Shown: positions 16,599-25,289, counted from the stretch's first letter. The stretch is DNA of 64,000 bases from Phycisphaeraceae bacterium (GCA_020639135.1 JACKHE010000003.1:1-64000), one strand, 5' to 3'. Program-made: numbers and translations. The notes: generated by a model from the sequence alone, not told the origin.

Positions 16599-17078
16599 TC
16601 AAATTGACACCGGCAGCGCTCTCGGCGCCGTCGAACTCTTCAGATACAGCGGATGCTTCGGCGCCCCGTCGGCGTTGACGCCCAGGCACACGGCGTCCTC
16701 CGGCAGCATCGCGCGCACGCGCTCGCCCCGGCCCAGGTAGCGCCCGTGCCCGCCCCACGCCGCGACGACGAGGTCGGCCCTGTCGATGAGCCGCCGGATC
16801 GCCCGGTCGTTGCCGGGTCCGACGGGGTCATCGACCTGGCGCAGCCCCTTCGGATCGGTAGAGCGCAGCGCGAAGATGTTGCAGGCGTGCAGCGCCCCGA
16901 ACCCCCACCGCCGGGCGAACCCGATGCACCGCGTGATGGTGGGGTCATTGCGGGTTTCATCCGCGGTGGAGGGGTTGAGCAGGATGAAGCCGCAGACGGG
17001 GGCGGCGTCGTCCCAGATTCGGGTGAGCGAGTACCTGTATGTCCGGCAGGGGGAGAAGGTGGCGGTGGAGCGGAGCAT
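16599..17078 (-). CDS. DUF1643-family protein
   Basis: This 159-residue protein matches the DUF1643 pattern: RYSLTRIWDDAAPVCGFILLNPSTADETRNDPTITRC early, then GALHACNIFALRSTDPKGL, and AAWGGHGRYLGRGERV. I know no biochemical role for this family. It often sits near other DNA-metabolism or accessory genes (recollection). The frame is open to 17150, but ATG 17078 agrees with the family N-terminus, and the longer form would read through the TetR palindrome. It is convergent with glmS and divergent from a TetR gene, so the regulator might control it. Confidence 0.8.
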   Translation of the reverse strand: MLRSTATFSPCRTYRYSLTRIWDDAAPVCGFILLNPSTADETRNDPTITRCIGFARRWGFGALHACNIFALRSTDPKGLRQVDDPVGPGNDRAIRRLIDRADLVVAAWGGHGRYLGRGERVRAMLPEDAVCLGVNADGAPKHPLYLKSSTAPRALPVSI

Positions 17079-17126
17079 GAAGGCATCATGTCCGGAAAAA
17101 TGAGACTCCGGGGTTGACTGGCGGCT

Positions 17127-17159
17127 CTTGGTTTGATATTGATTGATCATTCAACCAAG
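17127..17159. promoter_or_regulatory. probable TetR operator, nested palindromes
   Basis: The 95-base divergent region between the DUF1643 and TetR genes holds a palindrome TTGA-n-TGATCA-n-TCAA at 17139-17154. It lies inside a wider inverted repeat, CTTGGTTTGA (17127-17136) against TCAACCAAG (17151-17159). Its right edge lies 14 bases from the TetR ATG. Size and location suit autoregulation by the adjacent TetR protein. The core TGATCATT recurs at 17859-17866, between the TetR and SRPBCC genes. Confidence 0.5.
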
Positions 17160-17173
17160 AAAACACTTTCCCC

Positions 17174-17857
17174 ATGCCCGACCCAATCCACGAAATCCCG
17201 CCTGAAAAGCCCAAACCCGACCTCCCGCCGACGCGGGAGCGGATCGTGCTGGCCGCCCTTCGGCTCTTTCAGGAGCAGGGGTTCACGGCCACGGGGGTCT
17301 CGACGATCCTCCGCGAGGCCGGGGTGAACTCGGGGAGCATGTACCACTACTTCGACTCGAAGGAGGACCTGCTCCGCGCGTGTCTCCAGTGGTACATCGA
17401 GCACCTGGAGCCCATCGTGATGGCGCCGCAGAAGGCGGCGACGCCGGGCGATCCGGTGGAGCGGATCTTCACGCTGCTGGACTGGTACCGGCAGGGCCTG
17501 GTGCAGATGAACTGCACGCTGGGGTGCCCGGTGGGGAACCTCGCCTTGGAATGTTCGGACCAGTACCCGCTGGTGCGGGAGCTGATCGACCGGAACTTCG
17601 AGAACTGGGCCGCAGAGATCGAGCGGTGGCTCGACGAGGCGGGCGACCGCCTCCCGGGCGATCTGGACCGGAAGTCGCTGTCGAAGTTCGTGCTGACGGT
17701 GATGGAGGGGGGCGTGATGCAGGCGCGCGCGCACAAGTCGATCGAGCCGTTCGACGCCTCGGTTGCGGTGCTGCGCGATTACACCGACCGCCTGCTGGTG
17801 GAGGCGGCTGCGAAGAAGAAATCCAGGGGTGGCAGCGGCGGCGGCAAGGCGCGCTGA
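17174..17857 (+). CDS. TetR/AcrR-family transcriptional regulator
   Basis: This 227-residue repressor has an N-terminal helix-turn-helix at about residues 20-68 (TRERIVLAALRLFQEQGFTATGVSTILREAGVNSGSMYHYFDSKEDLL), the TetR signature. The C-terminal ligand domain contains TLGCPVGNLALECSDQ, as in the TetR_C subgroup with Cys-Pro-x-Gly-Asn (similar to AcuR/NemR-like regulators). Cys residues there could sense electrophiles (inference). The tail is Lys/Gly-rich. It is followed after 23 bases by the SRPBCC fusion gene and then a VOC gene, so it probably regulates this run. A palindrome lies directly upstream of its start. Confidence 0.88.
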   Translation: MPDPIHEIPPEKPKPDLPPTRERIVLAALRLFQEQGFTATGVSTILREAGVNSGSMYHYFDSKEDLLRACLQWYIEHLEPIVMAPQKAATPGDPVERIFTLLDWYRQGLVQMNCTLGCPVGNLALECSDQYPLVRELIDRNFENWAAEIERWLDEAGDRLPGDLDRKSLSKFVLTVMEGGVMQARAHKSIEPFDASVAVLRDYTDRLLVEAAAKKKSRGGSGGGKAR

Positions 17858-17880
17858 GTGATCATTTTCAGGAGCAAGTC

Positions 17881-19437
17881 ATGAACAGAACAAGATGGAC
17901 GAAGGCGGCGGTTGGGTTGGTCGGGTTGTTGTTGGCGAGCGGCGCTGGCGCTGAGCCACTGCCGCCGCTGATCGTCGAGACGACGATCCAGGCGCCGATC
18001 CAAGACGTGTGGGACGCGTTCCATGTGGAATCAGAGCGCACGTGGATGACGCCGAGCAACTCGGTGGACCTGCGCATCGGCGGCCTGATCAAGTGCTCGT
18101 ACGAGCCGAACGCGGACCTCGACGGCGACCACGCGATCCAGCACGAGATCCTGGCGCTGGAGCCGGGTCGGCGGATCGTCGAGCGGCTGGTCAAGGGCCC
18201 GGTGGATTTCCCCCACACGCCGGCGGTGCTTGGCTCGGTGGGCATCCTCGAGCTGGACCCGATCGGCCCGGAGGCGACGCGCGTCCGGTCGGTGATGATG
18301 GGCATCGAGGACACCCCGGCGGGCGTCGCGGCGTACGAGTTCTTCAAGGAGGGCAACCCCTTCACGTTCGACGCCGCCAAGGCGCACCTGGAGCGCCCGG
18401 ATCAGGCTCGGCGGACCGAGCGGTTGCTCGGCATGCTCGGGGCGCTGGTCGGCGGCGAGTGGATCCACGAGGGCAAGGCGCCGGACGGGCGGCGGTTCCG
18501 CGTGCGCAACGTCGTCAGGTACGGCCCCGACGGCAGGAGCCTCGTCGCCAACGGGTGGCTGGGCTTCGGCGACGCCGGCATGTACGACCACGGCCCGACG
18601 ATGGTGTGGAGTGATCCCGACGGTGTCGTCCGCTTCTCCAGCGTCCACGAAGAGGGCACGATCGGGTCGGGGACGATCCGGTTGCTCGGGGACACCGAGA
18701 CGAGCGAGTCGTTTGAGTGGGACTGGAACGCGCTCCAGCCCGACGGGGGCCGGCAGCATTTCGCGATCACCTGCGTCATCCTGGACCCCGACCGGTACAC
18801 CGCACAGTTCGAGATGATCGGGCCGGGCGGGAACCGGGTTTCATTCGGGGAGCCGATCGAGTATCGGCGTCTGGATGTCGCTCCCGAGCGGTTCCGCACG
18901 CTCACCAGCGGGGAGGTCATCGGCGCCGCCCATTCCGCATCAACAACCACGGAGCGCCACGGCATGGATCAGGACAGGCGGATCGAAGTGACCGAGGTCA
19001 TCCCCGCGGGGATCGACGAGGTCTGGCGGTCGTGGACGACCAGCGAGGGGATGACGGCGTTCATCGGGGCGCCGTCGGACATCGAGCTGCGCCGCGGCGG
19101 AAAGTACGAGATCTACTTCGACGCCGAGGGCGAGCCGGGCTCGCGGGGCTCGGAGACGTGCGAGGTCGTCAGCTACATCCCCGGGAAGATGCTGTCGTTC
19201 ACTTGGAACGCGCCGCCCAGGTTCCCCAACGTGCGGATCCTGCACACCTGGGTCGTGGTGGAGTTCACCCTGATCAGCGACGATCAGACGCAGGTGACGC
19301 TGAGCCACTGCGGCTGGGACGAGAACATGGCCCGGTATCCGCAGCACCGCGAGGAGTGGGAAGGGACACACGCGTATTTCGAGGCCGCCTGGCCGCGGGT
19401 CATCGCCGCCCTCAAGGCGCAGTATCAGAAGCACTGA
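17881..19437 (+). CDS. exported protein with two SRPBCC (AHSA1-like) domains
   Basis: The start ATG 17881 has AGGAG 8 bases upstream; the frame before it is a shadow of the TetR gene. The 518-residue product has a signal peptide (about 1-24), a first SRPBCC/START-like domain (about 28-165, IVETTIQAPIQDVWDAFHVESERTWM), a middle beta-rich region (about 180-345, GGEWIHEGKAPDGRRFRVRNVV) and a second AHSA1-type domain (about 365-515, RIEVTEVIPAGIDEVWRSWTTSEGMTAFIGA). Such domains bind hydrophobic ligands. An internal ATG at 18964, with GGAG about 10 bases before it, stands exactly at the second domain; this suggests fusion of two formerly separate genes, or a second product. The final domain looks like a normal cytoplasmic protein, which is odd behind a signal peptide. 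Confidence 0.8.
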   Translation: MNRTRWTKAAVGLVGLLLASGAGAEPLPPLIVETTIQAPIQDVWDAFHVESERTWMTPSNSVDLRIGGLIKCSYEPNADLDGDHAIQHEILALEPGRRIVERLVKGPVDFPHTPAVLGSVGILELDPIGPEATRVRSVMMGIEDTPAGVAAYEFFKEGNPFTFDAAKAHLERPDQARRTERLLGMLGALVGGEWIHEGKAPDGRRFRVRNVVRYGPDGRSLVANGWLGFGDAGMYDHGPTMVWSDPDGVVRFSSVHEEGTIGSGTIRLLGDTETSESFEWDWNALQPDGGRQHFAITCVILDPDRYTAQFEMIGPGGNRVSFGEPIEYRRLDVAPERFRTLTSGEVIGAAHSASTTTERHGMDQDRRIEVTEVIPAGIDEVWRSWTTSEGMTAFIGAPSDIELRRGGKYEIYFDAEGEPGSRGSETCEVVSYIPGKMLSFTWNAPPRFPNVRILHTWVVVEFTLISDDQTQVTLSHCGWDENMARYPQHREEWEGTHAYFEAAWPRVIAALKAQYQKH

Positions 19438-19468
19438 CGTGCTGAAACTCTAACTCAGGAGACACGAG

Positions 19469-19927
19469 ATGACAGTGAAGAAGATCCCCGACGGTTTCCG
19501 CACGGTGACGCCGCACCTGACGATCGACGGCTGCGGCGAGGCGATCGAGTTCTACAAGAAGGCGTTCGGCGCGCAGGAGCTGACCCGCATGCCCGGCCCC
19601 GGCGGCAAGGTCATGCACGCGCTGCTGAAGATCGGCGACTCGATGGTCATGTGCAACGACGCCTTCCCGGACTGGGGTACGTTCGGCCCCGACGGCAAGT
19701 GCTCCCCGGTGCGGATCGCGATGTACCTCGAGGACGCCGACGCGGTCTTCGCCAGCGCCACCAAGCACGGCGCCAAGGAGGTCATGGCGATGATGGATGC
19801 GCCGTGGGGCGACCGCTACGGCATGGTCCGCGACAAGTGGGGCCACGAGTGGGAGCTGTGCACCCACCTGGAGGACCTCACCCCCGAGCAGATCGGCGAG
19901 CGCATGGCCCAGATGAACTGCGGCTGA
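19469..19927 (+). CDS. VOC-family protein, PhnB/YdeO-like
   Basis: This 152-residue protein of the glyoxalase/bleomycin-resistance superfamily shows VTPHLTIDGCGEAIEFYKKAFGAQELTRM, MHALLKIGDSMVMCND, and WGDRYGMVRDKWGHEWELCTH, the pattern of PhnB-type VOC proteins. A His and Glu in HEWEL are the usual metal ligands. The function is undefined for this subgroup. It is the last gene of the TetR-SRPBCC-VOC run (31-base gap) and is followed by a good terminator. AGGAG lies about 9 bases before the ATG. Confidence 0.88.
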   Translation: MTVKKIPDGFRTVTPHLTIDGCGEAIEFYKKAFGAQELTRMPGPGGKVMHALLKIGDSMVMCNDAFPDWGTFGPDGKCSPVRIAMYLEDADAVFASATKHGAKEVMAMMDAPWGDRYGMVRDKWGHEWELCTHLEDLTPEQIGERMAQMNCG

Positions 19928-19958
19928 ACCCCGCGCACAACAACCGAAATCATGCACG

Positions 19959-19989
19959 CCGGGAACTTCAAACTTCCCGGAGTTTTTTT
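19959..19989 (+). terminator. Rho-independent terminator after the VOC gene
   Basis: CCGGGAA (19959-19965) pairs with TTCCCGG (19974-19980) around an 8-base loop, followed after two bases by seven T (19983-19989). It closes the TetR-SRPBCC-VOC transcript. The rest of the gap to 20173 shows nothing I recognise. Confidence 0.88.
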
Positions 19990-20173
19990 CGAGTTGGCGC
20001 GCCGGAACCGCGCCGGGGCGTCGCTCCCCTGAGTGAGCCCGGACCACCTCGCCTCCTCCTCCAGCACGCGGGCCTGGCTCCCGGTCGATCCCGGTGCGGC
20101 GGAGCAAAGGCCTTGAGATCTCCCGCCGCGCCGGGTCGATCTTTTTTCTGGAGTGCGTCAGGCCCGTGGGGGG

Positions 20174-21133
20174 TCAGTCGTCGTCCGGCATCACCCGGAG
20201 TGTGAAGACCACCATCCGGTGGTCGGACCAGCGGACCTTGAAGTCTTCGACGCTGATCCCGTTCTCCTCGGCGTAACGGTCGAAGAAGACCTCGAACCGG
20301 GGCGATGCGAACTCGGGCTGATCCGCCGGGACGAGCGCACGATCGAGCGCGGAACCCCGCCAGTAGGTGATGTCGTCGTCGTGGTTGAGATCGGTCAGCC
20401 CGGCGTGCTCGAAGGCCATGATGGATTCGTCGGCGTGGTGGGGGCTGTTGGTGTCGCCGATGACGAAGACGTCCTGATCACGGAATGTCGCGCGGACTTC
20501 GGGGAGCGCCGTGCCGAGGGCCTGCGCTTCGTGCGCGCGCCGGGCGGAGAAGTCACCGCCGTAGTTGCTCTTCATGTGGACCGGGATGATGACGAAGTCG
20601 GTCATGCCGTCGCCGGCCGTGAAGAAGAGCGAGCGGGGCGGTCGCGACCAGAGGCTGTCGCCGTCATCAAAGGCGGCCCGGTCGATGGGGACCGGTGACC
20701 CTTCGATGTCGCTGACCGGTGTGACGACGTTCTCGTCCCACGCGACGCCGACGTTCTGGTTGCGCGCCGAGGGGAAGACAACGTGCCGCCATGAGGTTCC
20801 GTGCTCGTCGTTGAGGATCCCGAGAGCCGCGCTGATCGTGACGTTTCTCGGCGACCCGTCGGGGGCGTTCATGGTGAGCTCCTGGAGCGCCAGGACACTG
20901 ACGCCGGAGGCGGCGATGTAGTCGGCGAGATCATCGGCGCTCTGCTGGACGCCCCTGGCGGGGCCCGACCGGAGGCCCGGCTGGTCGAGCCACTCGATGT
21001 TCCAGGAACCGACGCGGACGGGCCGGGCTGGCGCCGGGGCCGGGGCGGGGGGGGTTGCGGCGCAACCAAGGCATGTCAGCACGAGACCGAGGATGAGAAG
21101 AACGTCGGGGTATCGTCGGCGTGGGCTCGTCAT
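20174..21133 (-). CDS. secreted endonuclease/exonuclease/phosphatase-family protein
   Basis: The ATG at 21133 gives 319 residues with an N-terminal hydrophobic stretch ending TCLGCAATPPAPAPAP, probably a lipoprotein signal (Cys24, lipobox not ideal) with a Pro/Ala linker. The EEP (DNase I-like) fold follows: VGSWNIEWL, VLALQELTMN (metal-binding Glu), FIIPVHMKS-type HxK element, VIGDTNSP (GD-N motif) and the final WSDHRMVVF, where SDH is the diagnostic catalytic pair. The substrate may be nucleic acid or a phosphoester; it would act outside the cytoplasm. The longer frame upstream is a shadow of crcB. Confidence 0.85.
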   Translation of the reverse strand: MTSPRRRYPDVLLILGLVLTCLGCAATPPAPAPAPARPVRVGSWNIEWLDQPGLRSGPARGVQQSADDLADYIAASGVSVLALQELTMNAPDGSPRNVTISAALGILNDEHGTSWRHVVFPSARNQNVGVAWDENVVTPVSDIEGSPVPIDRAAFDDGDSLWSRPPRSLFFTAGDGMTDFVIIPVHMKSNYGGDFSARRAHEAQALGTALPEVRATFRDQDVFVIGDTNSPHHADESIMAFEHAGLTDLNHDDDITYWRGSALDRALVPADQPEFASPRFEVFFDRYAEENGISVEDFKVRWSDHRMVVFTLRVMPDDD

Positions 21134-21194
21134 CACGGCACGATGACATGTCCGTTCGCTCCATGCAATGCGCCCCGGTACTCTGCCCTTCGTC

Positions 21195-21584
21195 ATGCTC
21201 ACCAAGCTCGCCCTGGTCGCGGTCGGCGGGGGGGCCGGGGCGGTCGCCCGGTTCCTGCTGTCGCTGTGGGTCAACCGGCTGGTCCCGAACTTCCCGGGGG
21301 GGACGCTCGCGGTGAACCTGCTGGGGTGCCTCTGCATCGGGCTGGCGATGCCGCTGTTCGCCGGGCACGATCCCCGGTTCAAAGAGGAGTGGCGCCTGCT
21401 GCTGGCGATCGGGTTCCTCGGCGCGTTCACGACGTTCTCGACGTTCGCGTACGAGACGTTCGCGGAGTTCGACGCCGGCCAGCTCCCCAAGGGGCTGGCG
21501 AACATCGCCGTCAGCGTGGTCGGCGGGTTGGCGCTGGTGTGGGTGGGGTACGCGGTGAGCGACCGGTTGCTCTCCGGCGGGTGA
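21195..21584 (+). CDS. crcB: fluoride channel CrcB/Fluc
   Basis: This 129-residue four-helix membrane protein forms a dimeric fluoride exporter. Signature segments are GGGAGAVARFLLSLWVN near the N-terminus, GTLAVNLLGCLCIGL (conserved Asn), and FLGAFTTFSTFAYETF, the GxxTTFSTF motif with the Phe-box and Na+ site. ATG 21195 fits the family length. I see no fluoride riboswitch in the short region upstream, which it shares with a divergent secreted hydrolase gene. Confidence 0.96.
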   Translation: MLTKLALVAVGGGAGAVARFLLSLWVNRLVPNFPGGTLAVNLLGCLCIGLAMPLFAGHDPRFKEEWRLLLAIGFLGAFTTFSTFAYETFAEFDAGQLPKGLANIAVSVVGGLALVWVGYAVSDRLLSGG

Positions 21585-21700
21585 CGGCACACAACATGCT
21601 GTGGTGTGAGTTTTTCGTGGCGCTTCGCGGGTGTTCCGGGCGCTACAATCCCGGGACATTTTTCTTGAAGCATGAAGCTTTGCCCCGATGATGAACGCCA

Positions 21701-22567
21701 ATGCCAACGACCACTGATCCGTCCCGCATCGGCGCCCTGATCCAGGAACCTGTCCGGATGCGCATCGATCACCACGGCCCGACCAATCTCGAACAGGGCT
21801 CGGCTCGGCCCGCGGAGCATCATCACCCGGTGGCGATGGCCGAGGAGGGCTACCGCGCCACGACCTCGGCGCACGCGCTGCTGGCGCTGGGCGATGCGCC
21901 GGTGAACATCTCGGAATACCCGGGGCGGCTCATCACGCTCGAGGGCACCGACGGCGTCGGGCGCTCCACGCACATCGGGCTGCTCCAGGAGTGGCTCGAG
22001 AGCAACGGGTTCGCGGTCGTGCGCTCGGGGCTGACCGAGAGCCACCTCGCCGGGCAGGGCCTGCGCGACGCCAAGGACGTCAACACGCTCGGGAGGCTGA
22101 CCGCGGACCTGTACTACGCGACGGACTTCGCCGACCGGCTCGAGCGCGACATCCTCCCCGCGCTCCGCGCCGGGTTCGTCGTGCTGACCGACCGTTACGT
22201 CTATTCAACGATGGCGCGTTCTATTGTTCGTGGCGCCAACCGGGACTGGATCAACAACGTGTACCGCTTCGCGCCGACGCCGCACGCGGTGTTCTACCTG
22301 CGCGTGGACGTCGAGCACCTCGTGCCGCGGGTGCTGTCGAACACCGGGTTCAACTACTGGGAATCGGGGTACGACTTCCAGGCGGAGACGGACCTGTACC
22401 AGTCCTTCGTCCGGTACCAGAACCACCTGCTGGAGGTCTTCGACGACCTCAGCAATCAGTACAACTTCGCGGTGATCGACGCGAACCGCCCGATCAAGCC
22501 GGTGTTCGAGAGCCTCCGCGACGGTGTTCGCGCTGTGGTTGACCAGATGAGGAGTTCGGCGTCATGA
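21701..22567 (+). CDS. thymidylate-kinase-like protein with Arg in Walker A
   Basis: This is a P-loop kinase of the dTMP-kinase family (288 residues). The family fold is clear: RLITLEGTDGVGRSTHIGLLQEWLES, DLYYATDFADRLERDILPALRAG, and VVLTDRYVYSTMARSIVRG with the DR motif. The Walker A is GTDGVGRST (82-90), so the phosphate-binding Lys is Arg88 (codon CGC, read directly). About 70 residues precede the domain without recognisable homology; downstream ATGs exist (21758, 21836), so the true start is uncertain. Its stop overlaps the ATG of the CHAD gene (ATGA), and a second Tmk-like gene ends the same operon. It is unlikely to be the housekeeping Tmk. Confidence 0.82.
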   Translation: MPTTTDPSRIGALIQEPVRMRIDHHGPTNLEQGSARPAEHHHPVAMAEEGYRATTSAHALLALGDAPVNISEYPGRLITLEGTDGVGRSTHIGLLQEWLESNGFAVVRSGLTESHLAGQGLRDAKDVNTLGRLTADLYYATDFADRLERDILPALRAGFVVLTDRYVYSTMARSIVRGANRDWINNVYRFAPTPHAVFYLRVDVEHLVPRVLSNTGFNYWESGYDFQAETDLYQSFVRYQNHLLEVFDDLSNQYNFAVIDANRPIKPVFESLRDGVRAVVDQMRSSAS

Positions 22568-23535
22568 CGAAGCCCCGCCGATCCGGCCGGTGGATCGTCG
22601 AGCTGGATCCCGCGATGTCGGCGCCGGAGGCGGCCCGGGTGATCCTGGATCGCCGGTTCGACACGATCGACGCGGCGCTGTCACGGGCGATCGACAAGGC
22701 CGGCGACGAGCCCGACGCGCTGCGGAAGCTGCGCGTGGCGACGAGGCGTGGCGCCGAGGCGATCAGCGCGATGGCCCCGGCGATCGGCGCCGAGCAGGCG
22801 AATGACGCCAGGCGAACCCTCCGGAAGATCCGCAGGGCCGCGGCGGACACCAGAGCATGCGATCTCGTGATGACCGCGCTGCGCCGCGACGGGGCGCTGA
22901 CGGCGGACAAGCGCGAGCGCGCCGCGGCCGAATACATGATCGAGCAGGCCCGCCGGCGCCGGCGGGAGGAGTTCGGCAGGCTTCTCAAGTCGGTCACGAA
23001 GCAGCCCGGGAAGCTGCGCGAGCGGCGGGAGGCGCTGCTCGGATCGATCACCGGTCACGACGGCGACGACGCGATCTCGATGGCCGAGCTGGCATCCGGC
23101 GTGTTCAGTCAGCACGCGCGGGCGCTCGGGGACATCGCGCAGCAATCAACGCTGGACGACCCGCACCGGCTCCGGGTCGCCCTCAAGAAACTCAAGTACA
23201 CGATCGAGCTCTTCGCGCACGGCGCCTCCGAGCATGACGCGCTGCTCGATTCCCACCGCCGGCTCGCGTCCATCCAGGACCTGCTGGGCGAGATGAACGA
23301 CAACGAGGAGATCGCGGCGTGGGTCGCGCGCGTCGCGTGCTCGGCGCCGGCGTCTGAGGCGATCGCCGACGGCCTCCGGCGCCTCATCGGCGCCCTGCAG
23401 CAGCGCGCCGAGCGGCAGCGCGAGGCGGTGCGGCTCTGGTGGAGCGATCAGGGCGGGCGCGGGTTCGTCGAGGCCGTCGCGCACGATTGCGCCGCCCGGG
23501 TCTGCGGCGATCTGGCGCGGGGGAGCGCGAGATGA
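22564..23535 (+). CDS. CHAD-domain protein (polyphosphate binding)
   Basis: This 323-residue, strongly helical protein rich in Arg and Ala matches the CHAD pattern twice: ALRKLRVATRRGAEAISAM in the first half and PHRLRVALKKLKYTIELF in the second, the internal repeat that builds the basic groove. CHAD proteins are known to bind inorganic polyphosphate. There is no CYTH domain, so it is a stand-alone CHAD. The start ATG overlaps the stop of the Tmk-like gene by ATGA, and its own stop overlaps the ATG of the Ppx/GppA gene in the same way, so the three are translationally coupled. Confidence 0.9.
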   Translation: MTKPRRSGRWIVELDPAMSAPEAARVILDRRFDTIDAALSRAIDKAGDEPDALRKLRVATRRGAEAISAMAPAIGAEQANDARRTLRKIRRAAADTRACDLVMTALRRDGALTADKRERAAAEYMIEQARRRRREEFGRLLKSVTKQPGKLRERREALLGSITGHDGDDAISMAELASGVFSQHARALGDIAQQSTLDDPHRLRVALKKLKYTIELFAHGASEHDALLDSHRRLASIQDLLGEMNDNEEIAAWVARVACSAPASEAIADGLRRLIGALQQRAERQREAVRLWWSDQGGRGFVEAVAHDCAARVCGDLARGSAR

Positions 23536-25271
23536 TCAGCATCAGACCCAACCGCCCCGTCCCGCCGGAGCAGCCGGTCATCGTTGATCCCTCGGCCATC
23601 CGGCACGAGCCGATCCTGAACATCCCGGGGCAAGATGGTGGGGACAGCGGCGACTCGCGGCGCGTCGGCGTGATCGACGTGGGGACGAACTCGATCCGCC
23701 TGATCGTCGCCGAGTCAGGCGGCGCGGGCGGGTACCGCGTCGTCGATGACGAGAAGATCACGACGCGGCTCGGGCAGGACCTGCACCAGGACGGCGAGCT
23801 CGTGCAGGAGGCGATGGAGCGATCCGCCGAGGCGATCGCCAGGCTGCGCGAGATCGCCGACGGCCACCGCGTGCAGGAGCTGCGCGCCATCGCGACCTCC
23901 GCGGTGCGCGAGGCGTCCAACGGCGGGACGTTCGTGGACCTGGTCCACGAGGCCGCGTACATCAAGCTCGACGTCATCAGCGGCCTCGAAGAGGCCCGGC
24001 TCGCGTACGAGAGCGTGCAGCACGCCTTCGAGCTCCGCTCGCTCAACGCGGCGGTGATCGATGTCGGCGGCGGCAGCACGGAGATCGTCGTCAGCATCAA
24101 GGGCGTCGTGGAGGACATCGTCTCGATCCCGATCGGCGCCGTGGTGGTCACCGACCGCTTCGGTCTGCGCGAGGAGGGCGGGAACCCGCAGGGCTACGAG
24201 GCGATGGTCGAATACCTGGACGCCGAACTGAAGAAGGTGCTGCGCAAGCCCCCGGCGCCCATCGACGTGGTCATCGGCTGCGGCGGCTCGTTCACCGCGC
24301 TGGCCAACATCTGCCTGCGTCGCGACCTCGACGCGGCCCAGGGCGCCCCCCCGGCGTCGATCCGCGGGTTCGAGATCCAGCGCGCCGAGCTCCGGGGCCG
24401 CATCGACTGGATCCGCGCGATGCCGGCCAGGCAGCGGGCGAGGATCCCGGGCCTCCGGGCCGACCGCGCCGACATCATCCTGGGCGGCCTGAGCGTGATC
24501 GACCGCGTGATGCGGCGGCTCAAAGTCAAGCGGCTGCGTGTGCACGACCGCGGCATCCGCGACGGGGTGATCCGCCGGATGCTGCCCGACGGCCGCGGCG
24601 CCGGCAGCCGGGTCGCGCCGATGCTCAAGCGTGACGCCGCGCTGCGCCTGGCGAAATCCTGCCGGTACGAGAAGAGCCACTGCGATCACGTCGCAAAGCT
24701 CGCGCTGTCGATCTTCGATCAGACCAGGGCGCAGGACCCCCGCGCCGACGAGGGTTGGGCGACGGACGAGACGCGCGAGCTGCTCGAGGCCGCCGCGCTG
24801 CTCCACGACATCGGGTACCTCGTCAACTACAAGCGGCACCACAAGCACAGCTACCACCTCGTCGCGCACAGCGAACTCGAGGGGTTCACGCACCGGGAGC
24901 TGGAGATCGTCGCCAACGTCTGCCGCTACCACCGGCGCTCGTGCCCCAAGCCGACGCACGAGGAGTTCGCGCGGCTGCCGAGCAAGGACAGGAAGATCGT
25001 CTCGGCGCTGGGCGGGATCCTGCGGATCGCCGACGGCCTCGACCGCACGCACACCCAGAGCGTCACCGGCGTCAGCGTCCGTCTGCACGGCGACACCGCG
25101 ATTTTCGACATCGATTGCGAGGACGACCCCAGCGTCAATCTCTGGGGCGGCGAGAACAAGGCCGACCTGTACGAACGGTTCTTCGGCATCAACATCAGCC
25201 AGTGGGAGCACACCGGCCGGCGGCCCGGCGCTGACCCGGTGAACCCCGACGGCCGGAAACCAGCACCGTGA
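23532..25271 (+). CDS. Ppx/GppA phosphatase with C-terminal HD domain
   Basis: This 579-residue protein is built like exopolyphosphatase/guanosine pentaphosphatase. A 40-residue N-terminal extension is followed by the ASKHA fold starting GVIDVGTNSIRLIVAE, then LRAIATSAVREASNG (catalytic Glu), AAVIDVGGGSTEIVV (phosphate loop) and VIGCGGSFTALANI. The C-terminal HD-type helical domain carries LLHDIGYLVNYKRHHKHSYHL. Known members hydrolyse polyphosphate ends or pppGpp. The start ATG overlaps the CHAD stop. With a polyphosphate-binding CHAD next door, polyphosphate is the likelier substrate (inference). A ppk gene is not in the window. Confidence 0.93.
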   Translation: MISIRPNRPVPPEQPVIVDPSAIRHEPILNIPGQDGGDSGDSRRVGVIDVGTNSIRLIVAESGGAGGYRVVDDEKITTRLGQDLHQDGELVQEAMERSAEAIARLREIADGHRVQELRAIATSAVREASNGGTFVDLVHEAAYIKLDVISGLEEARLAYESVQHAFELRSLNAAVIDVGGGSTEIVVSIKGVVEDIVSIPIGAVVVTDRFGLREEGGNPQGYEAMVEYLDAELKKVLRKPPAPIDVVIGCGGSFTALANICLRRDLDAAQGAPPASIRGFEIQRAELRGRIDWIRAMPARQRARIPGLRADRADIILGGLSVIDRVMRRLKVKRLRVHDRGIRDGVIRRMLPDGRGAGSRVAPMLKRDAALRLAKSCRYEKSHCDHVAKLALSIFDQTRAQDPRADEGWATDETRELLEAAALLHDIGYLVNYKRHHKHSYHLVAHSELEGFTHRELEIVANVCRYHRRSCPKPTHEEFARLPSKDRKIVSALGGILRIADGLDRTHTQSVTGVSVRLHGDTAIFDIDCEDDPSVNLWGGENKADLYERFFGINISQWEHTGRRPGADPVNPDGRKPAP

Positions 25272-25289
25272 GCAACGGAGTGAATCGGG

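Noticed and set aside
17079..17150. Longer start of the DUF1643 gene at 17150
   Set aside because: Would place the start inside the TetR palindrome and add residues foreign to the family; ATG 17078 fits.
21134..21194. Fluoride riboswitch upstream of crcB
   Set aside because: The 61-base gap shows none of the conserved fluoride riboswitch sequence that I could recognise.
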